In this document: piece by piece, positions 23,808-35,998 of the stretch | How positions within the stretch are numbered: position 1 is the first letter of the stretch | How the letters are laid out: every line of letters begins with the position of its first letter | Assembly: GCF_036711975.1 (NCBI RefSeq) | Contig: NC_091972.1 | Coordinates: forward strand, 9,863,001-9,927,000 | Reading direction: 5' to 3' | Length of the DNA stretch: 64,000 bases | From: Onthophagus taurus | Lineage: Eukaryota > Arthropoda > Insecta > Coleoptera > Scarabaeidae | Notes under the pieces: model-generated | Databases searched by the model: none | What the model saw: the letters and a program-made list of their open reading frames with translations, nothing else | Told to the model about the DNA's origin: nothing | Made by a program: the position numbers and the translations under genes

Positions 23808-24696
23808 TACAGTGACGGACAAAAGTCTACGTACAGCATTGAATTATGAAGTTTTTGAAAAACATAATAAGATCATAGAAAATTAGTATTACAGTGTGAT
23901 TAAGGATACCTACTTATTTACAACAAAAAAAAACAAATAGCTCAATAGCTACATAACGAAAAATTAACAAACAAAAAAATGATGACCAGTTTTACACTGC
24001 AATAACTTTTGAACGTATTGCTCGATTTGACTTAGGTTTTTTTTTATTTGAAACCCTTTACCATTATTTCAGTATGTGGGTTCCCCATTTTGGCGCTCTT
24101 TAATTTCAGCAATGGTGAATAATGCTAATGCGTGTTTTCTCTCTACACTTTAAACCTTGCTGTAGGTGGACCAACAAAAGATCGTCTTTTCTGATCACTT
24201 CTGTTTTTTGTTCAAGTATCTATAAATTGTTGTTAACACCAAAGTTACGCTCTAAAGAATATCAGAAATTAAAGCAAGCTAATGAAATTGACTACTATAA
24301 TGGATTTTACAGCAAGACACCCCGAAGAAAACCGCTGATTTCAGAATAGAATCGCTGTCTTCGACTAGAATTTGCTTAATATCATGTCGATAAGAGAATG
24401 GATTCAAGGTTTTGTTTAGTGTCGAGTCGAAGTACAACCTTTTTGGAAGTGATGGTAGGGCAAACATTTGAAAAAGTGACTTGAAAAATTTGATACGAAA
24501 ACACTGAAATCTGCGTTAGTCGAATCTTGGGCAGAAGAGGGCCAACGAAATATTGAATTTTAAATACTGTAGTTACATGGATCTAATAATTAATTTCATC
24601 TCTAATCACACTATAATACAAATTTTCTGTTATTATTATTACGTTATACAAAAAGCTCATAATTCAATGGTATGTAAACTTTTCTCCGCCACTGTA
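23808..24696 (+). mobile_element. Tc1-like DNA transposon, inactive, with long inverted ends
   Basis: Ends are inverted repeats of about 100 bp beginning TACAGTG(a/g)CGGA(c/g)AAAAGT at 23808 and the reverse complement ending at 24696. TACAGTGRCGGA is typical of Tc1 ends, and the terminal TA at each side fits the TA target site. The 889-bp body is short for a 1.3-1.6 kb Tc1. On the plus strand near 24400-24450 it keeps a transposase piece, FKVLFSVESKYNLFGSDGR; the usual motif is SDESKYNLFGSDGR, so the aspartate here is valine. Upstream pieces (RRKPLISE, LRLEFA) also match the family. Deleted and inactive. Confidence 0.85.
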
Positions 24697-25784
24697 TAGA
24701 ACTACACTACATTAAAATTTTGTACATAATGTTCGCATTACGTCATTCTTTATAGATAGAATGGATTCGTCATAAAGATCAATTAGTTGTATAAAAGTTT
24801 TTTTTTCGTTCATTTAAACGTTATTTGGTAACCTCTCCTGACCTACATAGAAAAATGTCGTGTAGAAAAAATATAACTTTGCTGGCAAGTTAAAAATTTT
24901 ATTTCTTTTAAAATGAGAGAGATTTGTTTATATTCTAACTGTCGACTTGACTATTTTAAAAGTACGTGATTATATGAAAGAATGCATTGTGTATGTATCT
25001 GCATAATATGCGTCCGGAAATGTCTAATTTTCATGTAAATTGTTAGAATTCGTTGTGTGGCGGTTTTAAATTGAGAGTACTATTGTGTGTGTAATTACAG
25101 TACGGCATATTATTGCATTAATAATGATTTAATTGGATTAGAGGGTGAAACGTGCTTAATTAATAAAAATTTAAATTGATTTTATTACCTGCAATTAGCA
25201 GGTTATAATGAAACATTACGTAAAAAACAGCAAAGAAATTAAATTAATTAAAATAAAACGTTTTCTAAAGTGTTACAGGTTTTACAAGGATTTATGGAGA
25301 TAGATGTTTTTCTATGGATTCTTATTTTTTTTTAATTCTTGCTGATTTTTTTTGGTTTCCCCAACATTTTTTTAAAATAATATAGATTTTTTTAAGATTT
25401 TTATTGAATCAAAACAATTTGTAGTTTAAGATTTTAAAAATTTCTTCCACATTATTTATTATTCCAAATGGTAGACAACCAATTTCAAAAATACGTTAAT
25501 TGGGTTGCATACTTCTTTTGGTAAAATTTTTAAATTGATTTTTTTAAATATTACACGTGTATTTCAACCAATTCTATTCAAATTTGATAATGTTTTTTTG
25601 GCATGAGAAAGACAATTATGGAGTCCGTTTTACCGGTTTTACTATAGCAGGTAGAGTGCGCTCTGTAATGTATTCTTTATGGATTAAAATAACCACAAGT
25701 TTTATGAGAGTATACTTTTTGACTTTTGGCATAGAAACTTTATAAAATAAAGTTTATTTTTTCTAACCAAGAGTCAACGATTCA
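24697..25784. other. AT-rich stretch without recognised features
   Basis: No gene, repeat structure or transposon end was recognised. Small open frames (for example 25557-25745) do not resemble known proteins. Confidence 0.5.
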
Positions 25785-26257
25785 TTTTGTTTATGGATTT
25801 GTAAATGGAAAGTCAGCAGAAGCAGCCCGAGAGTATAGGAAAAAATATCCAAATAGAAGACATCAGCATTCTTAGACAATAGACAAATAGTTGAACAAGG
25901 GATAAATAATGATCGGGTAGACCGTAATAATGTTAGACTGCAAAGAAACTTTAGAAGATGAATTTTGCGTTCGACAAAGACCCGAGTAAGAGTGTTAGAA
26001 GAGTTTTAAAACATGATATAGACATGCTTATCATTTAGAACCCGTGCAAGGATTGCAAATTGCAACCAGGCGATGAAGAACGGCGTGTTACGTTTTGTCA
26101 GTGGGTTGTTATTGCAGCAGCCAACAATCGAGATTTCTTAAATAATGCAATGTGGACCGATGAATCATGATTTACAAGACGTGGAATTATTAACTTTCAT
26201 AATTTACGTGTTTGGGCGCATGAAAATTCCCATGCGATTCGGCCACGAAACTTTTAA
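25785..26257 (+). mobile_element. Mariner-like transposase relic
   Basis: Plus-strand frames read FVYGFVNGKSAEAAREYRKK and YPNRRHQHS (N-terminal helix-turn-helix region), AYHLEPVQGLQ, then FCQWVVIAAANNRDFLNNA, MWTDES, FTRRGIINFHNLRVWA and HENSHA. These match in order the MADE/mariner-like group whose members carry LYPYHLQRVQGL, FTDEA.FTR.GI.NFHN and ENPHA. Several frame changes and stops break it. It is the same broad group as the fragment at 10880-11560. Confidence 0.8.
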
Positions 26258-26261
26258 CATG

Positions 26262-26373
26262 AATTTTTAAGACTAGAAGTTAAACTAGAACTAACACAAG
26301 ACCTTGAACTAGAAAGTATCGGGTTTAGCCGTGCGTCTTCAGACCGAGATTCGTTATATCGAGGTTTTACTGT
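26262..26373. mobile_element. Fragment of the ACAGTAAAACCTCGATA MITE family (copy a)
   Basis: It contains the internal block aactagaactaacac plus cgggtttagccgtg and ends in atatcgaggttttactgt at 26373, which is the inverted end of the complete copy at 57728-58430. The left end is not recognisable, so the copy is truncated or diverged. Confidence 0.6.
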
Positions 26374-26474
26374 AATGTCAAATTATATTGATATGTTGCA
26401 TTTTATGTGGGACAAAATAACTAGGTACGCCCTGGTTTCTATGGAAATATGTTTTTGTATTCTTGTATTCTTTC

Positions 26475-26915
26475 AATCTCATTTAGTTTTTGAATCATAA
26501 CCTGTTATATTGTTAGAAACGCAAAATCAGAACATTTTTAATCTTCGCTTGGGGTGAGTCGCTAAATTACTCTATGGGTTATAATTGTATACTGAAACTG
26601 TTTTCTGGATCAACATGGAACGTTTTTGATTCAAAAGGTTTCCTGCTATCTCTTTTAATTTTTGAGTTATAACCTGTTATATTGTTAGAAATGTAAAACC
26701 ACAGAATTTTTAACTTTGGGTTGGCTTGTGTTCGCTAAATTACTCGATGGGTTATAATTGTGTACTGAAACTGTTATCTGGGTCAATACGAAACGTTTTT
26801 GATTCAAAAAGTTTCTTTCTATCTTTTTTAGTTTTTGAGTCATAACCTGTTATATTGTTAGAAACATAAAATTGCAGAATTTTTTATTTTGGGTTAGGTT
26901 GGGTTCGCTTATTAG
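26475..26915. repeat. Tandem repeat, about 2.5 copies of a ~175-bp unit
   Basis: Units begin near 26475, 26656 and 26828 with agtttttga(a/g)tcataacctg followed by ttatattgttagaaa and share aaattactc(t/g)atgggttata and tttttgattcaaaa. The third is cut short. No coding potential was seen. Confidence 0.75.
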
Positions 26916-27132
26916 ATTAAATTAGATTAATTAAGAATATTTTTAACATCTTATCCCCTTTAACGATCTATTAACCTCAATATTTTTATTATCCATCTTT
27001 CGTAAAATTCACTGTAATAATAATAATTAATATTTGATGCCAATACTTTAATTAATATTTTCTAAAATAACAAAAACATTTAGGCAACGCATATCAAGCC
27101 CGTGTGAGTTGTGTTGCATACGTTGACGATAG

Positions 27133-28323
27133 TTAACGTACATCATATATATACTATCTTCTATATCGCTGACTAAGGCAGCAAAAGAGTGTAAACACTA
27201 GAGTGCAGATATATATATATCTGTCTTTGTCGTACCCCGGTCGACTCAAGAGACATGTGTGAACACGTGATGAGTACGCTTTTATCTTATTGGACGGTGA
27301 ATTAAAAATTAATAGCAGCTGATGACCTTGATGTTTATAAATCAACAAATAAATGTTTGACATAAACATAACCTAAAATCTAAATATTTAGTTATGTATA
27401 TTATAGGTTTCATGTGTATAATAACATAATTATTAACATATTTTAGGACTTAGCAATTTAAAATGTAATTATTATTTGTTAAGAAAGTGAAGAAAATTTG
27501 TTAAAAGATATTTTTGGGGCCTAAAAATTGGTTGAGCAGGTAGAAGGAACGATCTCAGTGTAATAAAAAAGAATTTAAAGCCCTCCTTTTCTTGAAACAT
27601 TTTTCTTAAAAATTTAATTAATAATTACATCGATATGATGAAAATTTTATGATAGAATATTATGTACATTAAATAGTAAATTCTTTAAAACTTAATTACA
27701 TCCGATCTAAGTATTATAAACTCGTTTTATTTAAAAATCAATAGAGTAAAATAGTTTTCTTAAAATTCGTCTTTTATTTTGTTACCCTTTTGTAATCTAA
27801 TCAAAAATAATTGGTGTAACCCACAAGTCTGGTAAGTACATGGCGCAAACATAAACAAACAAGCAGCTAATTATTAATAATGAAAATTTTAAGATAGAAT
27901 GTTATGTACTTTAAATAGTAAGTATATATTTTATATCTTTCATTAATGTAACAACTTCTTTAAATAGCGTGAGCCCACAAATTATGTTAAAAATTATATA
28001 TTTTTTTTAATGAACAATCTACATAAAGTTGATATTTAATGCAATATTTAACCTCAATTTCACACAAAAGTACATATACTCTAATTTATTTGATGCATCA
28101 GTGATAATTTATAGTTAAAGTAAACCATCTATAATAATAATTGCATTTTAAACACTTCACACTCTTTAAAATTTACGATTCGCGCTAGCGCTTTCACGAC
28201 ACCGGGGTACGACAAAGACAAAACATATATCATTCCGTCTTCTTTTGATGGAAACGCTCGCCACTCATTGCTTAGATAGGGAGTCAGCGATATAGAAGAT
28301 AGTATATATATGACGTACATTAA
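27133..28323. mobile_element. Non-autonomous DNA element with TTAA at both edges
   Basis: Long inverted ends: TTAA(c/t)GTAC(a/g)TCATATATAT at 27133 and its reverse complement ending at 28323. The match continues through actatcttctatatcgctga and, further in, through gtctttgtcgtaccccgg (27221-27241, mirrored near 28203-28220). TTAA at each edge fits the piggyBac-type target site. The ~1.19-kb interior has no transposase, only AT-rich DNA with a direct repeat (27635-27690 and 27877-27930), so it looks like a MITE-like derivative. Confidence 0.65.
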
Positions 28324-29011
28324 AAATTCATGCAATCACAAATGTCTTTAGATTTATCAAATCTATTTAATTAATTTTGTTAATCTTTAACTTAATACTT
28401 TTTTAATATGAATTTGTAATTTAGTTGTAATTAATATTATCATTATATGTATTATAATCAGTCAATAAATATTCAAATTTTATTATTATTTGTTGTAAAA
28501 CACTGCCATCTATTTTAGAATGAACGTAGTATTAACCCCCCACTATTTATATTCTAAAGTAGAGCAAGACCGTTAAAGATGTCTCCATAAATCAACCCCA
28601 AACAGCTTTTATTCAAACGATTCAAACTAATTAAAGATAACATTTCAATGTGACAATTTAATGACCTATTATTCCCTTTTAATGACAAGAAGATCGAAAC
28701 ATATTTAAAAGAGGATAATTAAATTTTAATTATCATAAAATCGCTGAATATTAAAACGTTATAGTAAAAACGTAATATTTTCGCAAAAACTTTTTATAGC
28801 AAGGCTTATTTTTAAAAATGACTCATTTTTTGTAGTTAAAAACCTAATTTGATGAAATTCAAAATTTTTTCCACACATTATACAGTCGACCCTGCAAATA
28901 TTCGCCTTGATTGAGAATGTAACGCAACCGAATGTACACAAACGGTCGACTGTGTTACGCGTGTGATTTCCTATTGGATATTTTAGACGTAGTTCCTTCC
29001 TCGAAGTAAAT
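28324..29011. other. Upstream region of Dek
   Basis: AT-rich, no separate gene. The region from about 28870 to 29010 is more GC-balanced and probably holds the Dek promoter and 5' UTR. Antisense open frames around 28759-29304 are chance frames over the first exon and intron. Confidence 0.4.
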
Positions 29012-32000
29012 ATGTCGAGTAAAGGTGAAAATAACAAAGATCCGCCAGCGGAGGTACGTATCCTTAAATATTCCATCATTCGATTATCGCGAAATAAGGG
29101 CACAACGTTTTTATTTGTCGTCGGGGCCCCATCGGCTTCGTTTTGATTAAAAACATCGTCCAACGATGCGCGAGTCTCAATAGCGGTATGGCGTCTGTTT
29201 GTTTCAAAAGCGGGAAAACGGGTTTTCTTCATTTCCGAATCAATTTCAACGTTTTCCCTAATCATTTTCACCACGAGGTTGCCCCAAAACAATATCGCAA
29301 TCACTTTTCGAGGCTATGTAAAAAAAAGATAAAATGGCGGGAAACTTAATATTATCTCATATTATCTTAACACATTAATTTAACTAAAATTAAAACTCAC
29401 TTTATTATTATATTTTACGTCAATTAAATAATAAAAACTATAGCAACTACTACAATGTTTTTTTCTTAAAATTTCTTTTAGAATAATGACAAAGATGCCG
29501 AAAAAAGCGAGGTTAAAAATGATCAAACTGATGATGCTACAACTAAAGAAAACGACGAAAAGGTAAATGAACCCATGGAGACTGATGTTAAGAATGGTTC
29601 ATCTGTTAAAGATGAACTGGGAGATGCTAATAAGAGCTCGGAGGATGATAAAGATGGATCGATTGATGAAGCAAAACCTAAAAGCGAATTAAGTGAAGAA
29701 GAAGAGGTGGATGAAGAGGAGGAAGAGGACGGGGAAGAAGAAGAAGATGATGACGCCTCAATTGAATCTGAGAAAAAAGATAAAAAGAACGCGAAAAAGC
29801 CCACAGAGTCAACTAAATCCGAAAGAAAAAGGGATGGAAAGAAAGACGAAGATACCTCTTCTAACGATACTAAAGAAACAAAAATAGAAACACCAGAAGG
29901 ACCAGGAACTCCTTTAGGGGAAATCCCTCGCGTCGATGCCTCTATATCTCGATTTAAAAACGACGATTTAAAATTACTCCACCAACTAATTTACGATTTA
30001 CCCGGAAAGGCAACAGTTTTGAAAAAAAATATAAAAAAATTTAATGGTTTCGCTTTGGCTAAAGGCAGCGACGAATACAACAAAAAAATCGCTAACGTTC
30101 AAACGTTCGAAGTGAAACAGCTAAAAAGCATTTGTGAAATGCTCGATATGGAGAAAAAGGGCTCGAAAGATGAAATAGCCCAAAGAATCGTCGAATTCTT
30201 AAATCATCCGAAAGATACCGGTAAAATCGATGGTGGTGGGCGACCAAAACGAACGGCTGCTGTTAGAGCTAACAATAGGGGCTATTCTTCACATGATGAT
30301 TCATATTCAAGTGATGAAAAACCGTCGAGAGGTCGACGAGATAAAGGAAAACGTTCGAATTTAAAAGATGAAAGTTCAAATGAAAGTGACGAAGATTTTC
30401 AACCGAGCGATGCTAGTGAAGAAAAAGCTAAACCGAAACAACGGAGACAATCCGCCAGGCGGCGGCAGCAATCTGAGGAATTAAGCGATGCCGAAGAGGA
30501 CAGTTTAGGAAGTTCAGAAGAATCGAATGTAAGATTAATTAATTTAATTAAAATTGAATTATTTCAATTCAAATTTGTTTTGTTTAGCCCGAAGAAAAGG
30601 TGAAAAAGAGAAAAGTAGCAAATAATAGGGGGAAAGGGAATGTCGGAAGAGGTCGAGGACGTAAACCAGCTCAAAATAACACAACACCCGGCCCTAAGAA
30701 GCGACCAGGAAGAGGGAGAGGGAAAAAAGTTAGTTCTGAATCAGATGATGGGGATTCTTCCGAAAATGAACCACTTATTAAAAAGGCTAAAAATCAAGAT
30801 CCGCCTACGGTAAAGTTCTTTATGATTTTATTTAATCCCAAGGTATTCTTATAAAAGATCAATTTTTTAATATCAATCCTCAAATTTGACACACTGTTCA
30901 TTTTCTGTTTAAACTATTTTGAAAATGGTTGATTGCAACATTGGTATAGTTAAATTATGAAAATTTAAAAAAAAAACGATGAATTATATTTTTTTTATTC
31001 AATTTTGATGCTAAATGTTTCAAAATTTAAGAGATTTCTTCTTCAGGCACAACGACTTAAAAGTACAAAACATATATTTTTAAGTGAGAATAAAACTTTC
31101 ATAAAATGACTTAAAAAATTATAACAAAAAAGGTAAAAAGTTAATGTTTACTGTCAATTGGACGCGTTATGCATCACTTGACTAAGCGACAAATGAATAA
31201 TGTTGAAAAAACGGGATTTTCGTTTTCATCTCTCTAAAAATATAAGACTTTTCAGAATAGACAGGCTCAAACTATTGAAAATGGTCACTCGTTACGTTTT
31301 ACGATTATACAGGTTGTTTCTATAAGTCGTGACTTACAGAATCACTTAAGATCACTAAAACTATAACATCTCTCATCTTATCCATTTTACAAACAAGTTT
31401 CTTAATATTTCTTTTTGTTTTGTTCAAAAAAGATCACATATCAAATTCAAAATCAGATTATTAGCTTCTAATTTACAAAATTAAAGTGTAAAAAGTTGTA
31501 AAATGAAATTAAGGACGAAGTGTTACAAGTTTACAAATTAAAATTTAAGAACGCTCTTTTTTAACAAAAGAAATATTAAAAATCTTGGGAAATATTCAAG
31601 AATCATCATGAGGCTTAAAAATCGTCGATTTTTTTAAATCAATGTAAAATGACACCAAAAAAAAACGTTAAAAAGAAAATGCGGAAAAGTGACTAATACT
31701 AGATTAACTTCTATTATATGATAACTAACTTCAGGTTTAAAATGTCAACCTCAATTTTGATATATTTGTAATCTTCATTAAAAATCCTTTAAAATGAGTA
31801 CAAACACGACATATTTATCTTCAATATTAATAAAGTTATGGCCAACTTCCGGTTAAGAATGTCAACGTAAATTTTGACATATTTGTAATCGTCGTGAAAA
31901 ATCCTTTAAAATTAGTCCAAACATGACTTAATAAGCAACTTCCGGTTTGAAATGTCAATGTCATTTTGACATATTCTTAATTTTTATAAACTGTCTTAAT

Positions 32001-34269
32001 ATTTGTCACAAAAACAAAAATATAATAAAAAAATTAAGGTTGGTATTAATAGAGAGGTGGAAGTACTAGAGGGGAAGATGATATCCAGACCAAAATACAT
32101 TAATTCAATTAAAGACAACGTGGTTAACCACCAATGCGATCAACCGTCAATAAAAGGCGCGAAACCGATCGTTGGTATTAATATTTAAAAATTAAATTGC
32201 TATCTTCATTGTTGCTAACTTAGGGTTTAATGTTTTTTATCCACAATCACCTTATAATTGAAGTGTTTTATCCACACTTATGAACCATATAAAGTACCAC
32301 TTTATCCACTAGTGGAATAAAGTTACTTTATTCCACTAGTGGAATAATGAAATATACAATCTTAAATCAATCATATCCTTTTTATTATGTATATTAACAT
32401 TAACATTTATATTAATAGACATTTCATTCTTTGATTTGTCATATTTTACTTAATTAATTTAATTTTGTCATATTTTACGTAATTGTCATCGTTTAGTCAT
32501 TTAGAAGTCTTGGTTGAAAGTATAAATAGGGTCAAAACGTTCCCAATTATGAGTTAAACATATTCCCCAAATTTCATTTTCCAAGCGTTTATGGTTTTAG
32601 AAAAAAAAAAATTAAACCAACATTTTTCGCCATTTTTGAAGGGGTGTAGCTCCTTAGGGGAGCCGAAGTCGCCCATGGTTTATACAGGGGGTGATTCAAA
32701 AAACCGCTGACAGACTTCTAGAGTAGATAATACAAGAAAAATTAAGATGAATAGTCTTAATGTACATGGGGTCGGAAATGCCTCGTTGGCGAGATATGAA
32801 AAGCACTTTTTTAAAAATATTGTCTACGCCATTGCTCTCTACGCGTGTAAAGTGGTCCATTTTCTATCAATTAGTCTCTTACACAACTTTGGTCAAAGCA
32901 ATAGTTTTTAAGAAAAACACGTTTGTAGAAAATTTGTTAATTCAATCAAAAACTGTTGCTTTAATCAAAGTTTTGTAAGAGAGCAATTGATAGATAATTG
33001 ATCACTTTACACGAAAATACTGCCCGTTTGACAAAATTAGCAGTGGAATTGAAAATATTTTTAAAAAAGGGCTTTTTATTGCAGATAATGTTTAATTTTA
33101 AAGAAACTTTGACCCGCTATATCTCGTTAAGGAGGCATTTGCGACCCCATGTATATTAAGACTTTTCATCTTAATTTTTGATATATTACCTGCCCTAGAA
33201 GTCTGTCAGCAGTTTTTTGAATCACCCTGTATATTAAAGTACACTTAAAATTCAGTAAAGAAAGCACTTATTGCCGTTTTATAATCTTTTATAGCATTAT
33301 GCAGGACTGTTGAATTGTGTGCAAAAATATCATAGTATACCTTCAGGGCTTGCCAATTGTTTCCCCTCTTTATCATTTCTTTAGAGCCTTTAAAGTCCAA
33401 ATACACAATCAGGTGGCATTGTTGTACAAGTTAATTGTGATTTTCATAACAAAAACTATAACGTGTATGTCTGTCTGAACAAAGTACGTTGTTTTAAACA
33501 ATAATAAAAAATTGCTACTCTTGCTTAATAATAGTCAAAAATTATTAGTTAAACATTGCGGCACATAGCGCTACATGACACGATACTTTATTTTTTTACG
33601 CAAAAACTATTAACTTTAAGGAAAAAATTAAAGAGACAAAAAAGTAGCACTAAAGAATGAGCTTTAAAACTCATGCTGAAATTGAAAAACGATGATACAA
33701 TTCATCGTTTTTGTTTTAATTTTCATAATTTATCTATAAATCTAAAACTCGTTTTAACCATTTATTTTTAAGGATGAAGAAATCAAAACATACGTAAAAG
33801 GTATATTGGAAGGTGCTAATTTGGAAGAAATAACAATGAAAACTGTGTGCAAACAAGTATACGCACATTATCCTAATTTTGATTTAACACATAAGAAGGA
33901 TTATATAAAAACCACTGTAAAATCAGTAAGTTTTTAAATACACAATAAAACCTTGATATAACGGAAATATGGGAAATACTAGATCTTAAACTAAAAAACA
34001 TTTAGGTGTAGCCATCTTAAGAGACGTTTGGGGATTACCCTGAGGTTATTTATGAACATGGGAAATAATCATTTGAGTTGGATTCTATCTATGAGCGCTA
34101 ACATTTATATTTACATATACTGATGTATTAAATAGATAATAATACTCTCACATAAAAATATGTTGTCCCATTATATCCAAAGTCCATTATATTGAGGTTT
34201 TATTTGAGGTATTTTAAAAATACAGATCATTATATTGTCTTTTTTTTATTTCAGTTGATATCAACGTGA
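29012..34269 (+). CDS. Dek: DEK chromatin protein
   Basis: DEK homologue, a nuclear DNA-binding histone chaperone that also joins spliced-mRNP complexes. Five coding exons: 29012-29053, 29482-30528, 30588-30809, 33773-33925, 34255-34269 (1479 nt, 492 aa). The N-terminal third is a Glu/Asp-rich acidic region. Residues about 156-262 form the DEK/SAP DNA-binding module (LGEIPRVDASISRF, LLHQLIYDLPGKATVLKKN, KSICEMLDMEKKGSKDEI, FLNHPK). Then comes a Ser/Lys/Arg-rich region with RGRGRK AT-hook-like motifs (PGRGRGKK). Exon 4 encodes the C-terminal DEK-C domain (ANLEEITMKTVCKQVYAHYP, DLTHKKDYIKTTVKS). The last exon adds LIST and the stop, matching the family ending. All joins keep frame. The 3-kb third intron and the short last intron carry MITEs. 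An AATAAA lies at 34428-34433. Confidence 0.95.
31725..31975. repeat. Three diverged tandem copies of an ~100-bp unit
   Basis: The block aacttc(a/c)gg, aatgtcaac, ttttga(t/c)atatttgtaatc and aaaaatcctttaaaat recurs at about 31730, 31845 and 31943, the last copy partial. No coding content was seen. Confidence 0.6.
32295..32347. repeat. Tandem palindromes around CCACTAGTGG
   Basis: Two near-identical palindromic units (ttatccactagtggaataa, then ttattccactagtggaataa) stand side by side with actttatt/aataaagt flanks. Each could form a cruciform with the self-complementary core ccactagtgg. Confidence 0.6.
32681..33233. mobile_element. Fully palindromic MITE with TATACAGGG ends
   Basis: The left arm starts tatacagggggtgattcaaa. 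The right end, read in reverse complement, starts tatacagggtgattcaaaaa, and similarity continues almost to the centre (cgctgacagacttctag, atggggtcg, aaatgcctc, gatatagc). The whole element is therefore one large foldback of about 553 bp. No transposase is present; ends of this form with a TA target are common in mariner-derived insect MITEs. Confidence 0.8.
33942..34206. mobile_element. MITE copy b of the ACAGTAAAACC family, inside a Dek intron
   Basis: Left end acaataaaaccttgatataa, right end attatattgaggttttattt: diverged versions of the family ends seen at 57728-58430. The internal tctatgagcgctaa block is also shared. It fills most of the last Dek intron (33926-34254). Confidence 0.65.
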
Positions 34270-34764
34270 ATGAAAAAAAAAAACCGATCCATAACATTAT
34301 CCCGTTTTTTCTTCTCAAAATGAATTAAAAAATCATGCAAGTACAAAGCAAAATTGTTAAAGGAATTTTTTGTCCTGTATCATTTCCATTATACTTTACC
34401 TATTATTAATTTTCAAATAATATGATGAATAAATGATATTTATGTTAAAAAGCAATTACAGTTATTGATAAAATAAAATTAAAAAAATAAAAAAAAAACA
34501 GGAGTATGTATGTATACAATATAAATGATTTTTAGAAATACACGCTGAATTTTTAGTAATGCGCAAAACCAGCTCTAGCTTAAAAGATACAAATAAAACT
34601 TGTTTTCTATTTTGTGGTCTTTATTATTAAGTTTTATTATTAATTTTTTTCTGAAAGGAGGGGAAATAAATAAGATGTTTTACAATTACATATTTCCTTA
34701 TTTATTATGGTCATAAGTGCCAATCATAAACCAGTTGTAAAAAAAAAATTTATAAACTATTTCT
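34270..34764. other. Convergent 3' UTRs of Dek and eIF2-alpha
   Basis: The two genes end tail-to-tail 495 bp apart. Both a plus-strand AATAAA (34428) and a minus-strand AATAAA (34701-34706) are present. No other feature was seen. Confidence 0.6.
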
Positions 34765-35920
34765 TTACTTGTCCTCTTCAGAATTTTCACCGTTTTCTGC
34801 ATTTTCACCTTCACTAAACACCTGGCCTTCTTCATCATCTTCATTATCATCATCACCAGCTACTTCAGCATTTTCTGCTTCAGCTCTTTCCATTTGCTTC
34901 ATTAATTCTGCTTCATCAGTAGCAGTAACAACTTTAGGCTAAAAATACAATTATAAAAAAGTCGTTCAATTAATTATTATGATTACTTACAGGTGTTTGT
35001 ACGTTAAATACACCACCATATTCGCCTATTTTTACTCTAATTACTTCAATAGCATCTGTTAATATTTTTAAACCATCCTGTTTTTCAGGTGTAGATGTTG
35101 TCATAACTGATAAAAAAAATTAATGAGATGAGATTTATCATTTAAACTGAGTTCTTTACCATATCGAGGTGGAGCAATCAAATTAATTTTGATTGGTAGC
35201 TCTTCAGTAGACAATCCTAAACCAGCTGTTAAAGCAGCTTTAACAGCATCAATACCTTCATAACCATAACATGCACATTCAATATCAGCACGGATTTTAA
35301 CAGCTTGAGATGTTAACTTCCTCTTAACTTGACTCAGCAAAACATCTTTTGTTGTTTCATCTAAACCACATTCAGCCAAAATACTAGGATCACTAAAAAT
35401 AAAATTATTAACTACATCCAACATAACCTTAATCGTCCTAATCATGAACATACACTACTGCTTGTTTAAATGCATCATAAGCACTAGCTTTTTTCTTATA
35501 TTTTTCTTCGAAATACCACGCAGTTTTTTGATATAACTCTTCAAGTTGTTCGTCAGTTTCATATTTAAGCAGTTCAGCAACGTGTCTAAGTATCGAGTTA
35601 ACAGCTTTAGCTTTAGCAAATCTTTCGGTACATTTTTCAACATCTTCCCCACTAACACGACGTTTTGATAAATCAATATACCCTTTTTGTTTATCTACAC
35701 GAATAACAACAACAGGCTCCGTTTTTCCGACCCTAATCAATTTATTAATCGAACGAATACGTCTTCTTGATAACTCGGAAAGTAAAATCATGCCTTCTAT
35801 GTCATTGTATTCTAGAAGATGCACATATGCACCCATTTCCGCTATGGAACGGACGTTTACCATTACTACATCTTCCACTTCCGGATACTTTTCTTTATAA
35901 AATCTACAGGATAACGGCAT
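34765..35920 (-). CDS. eIF2alpha: Translation initiation factor eIF2 subunit alpha
   Basis: Alpha subunit of the eIF2 GTPase complex that brings initiator tRNA to the 40S ribosome; its phosphorylation shuts down initiation under stress. Four coding exons on the minus strand: 35454-35920, 35160-35392, 34991-35106, 34765-34938 (990 nt, 329 aa). The start [14 protein letters not shown] matches the family start. The S1 domain contains [12 protein letters not shown], and the regulatory serine (Ser51 counting the initiator Met) is present. Helical and C-terminal alpha/beta domains follow ([33 protein letters not shown]), then an acidic tail ending EEDK. All splice phases fit. A ~70-nt intron probably interrupts the 5' UTR (donor near 35993-35998, acceptor just before 35927). 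A reverse-strand AATAAA lies at 34701-34706. Confidence 0.97.
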
Positions 35921-35998
35921 TGCCACCTGGTTTAAGGGAACAGATTTGAGGTTAACAAGACGTAAAACTTATTTCTTCGCGTATTTAAAAGAACTTAC

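Larger units (their letters stand above)
30810..33772 (+). other. Dek intron 3, repeat-bearing
   Basis: A 2.96-kb intron. It holds three diverged copies of a short unit near 31725-31975, a pair of nested palindromes at 32295-32347 and a 553-bp palindromic element at 32681-33233. The rest is AT-rich with no recognisable gene. Confidence 0.6.

Noticed and set aside
29523-29804. Serine-rich minus-strand open frame
   Set aside because: Antisense of the Dek acidic Glu/Asp run, which always gives Ser/Phe-rich reverse frames.
35926-35926. Longer eIF2-alpha start six bases upstream
   Set aside because: The codon there is GTG, not ATG, and the family starts at MPxxSCRFY; the ATG at 35920 is used.
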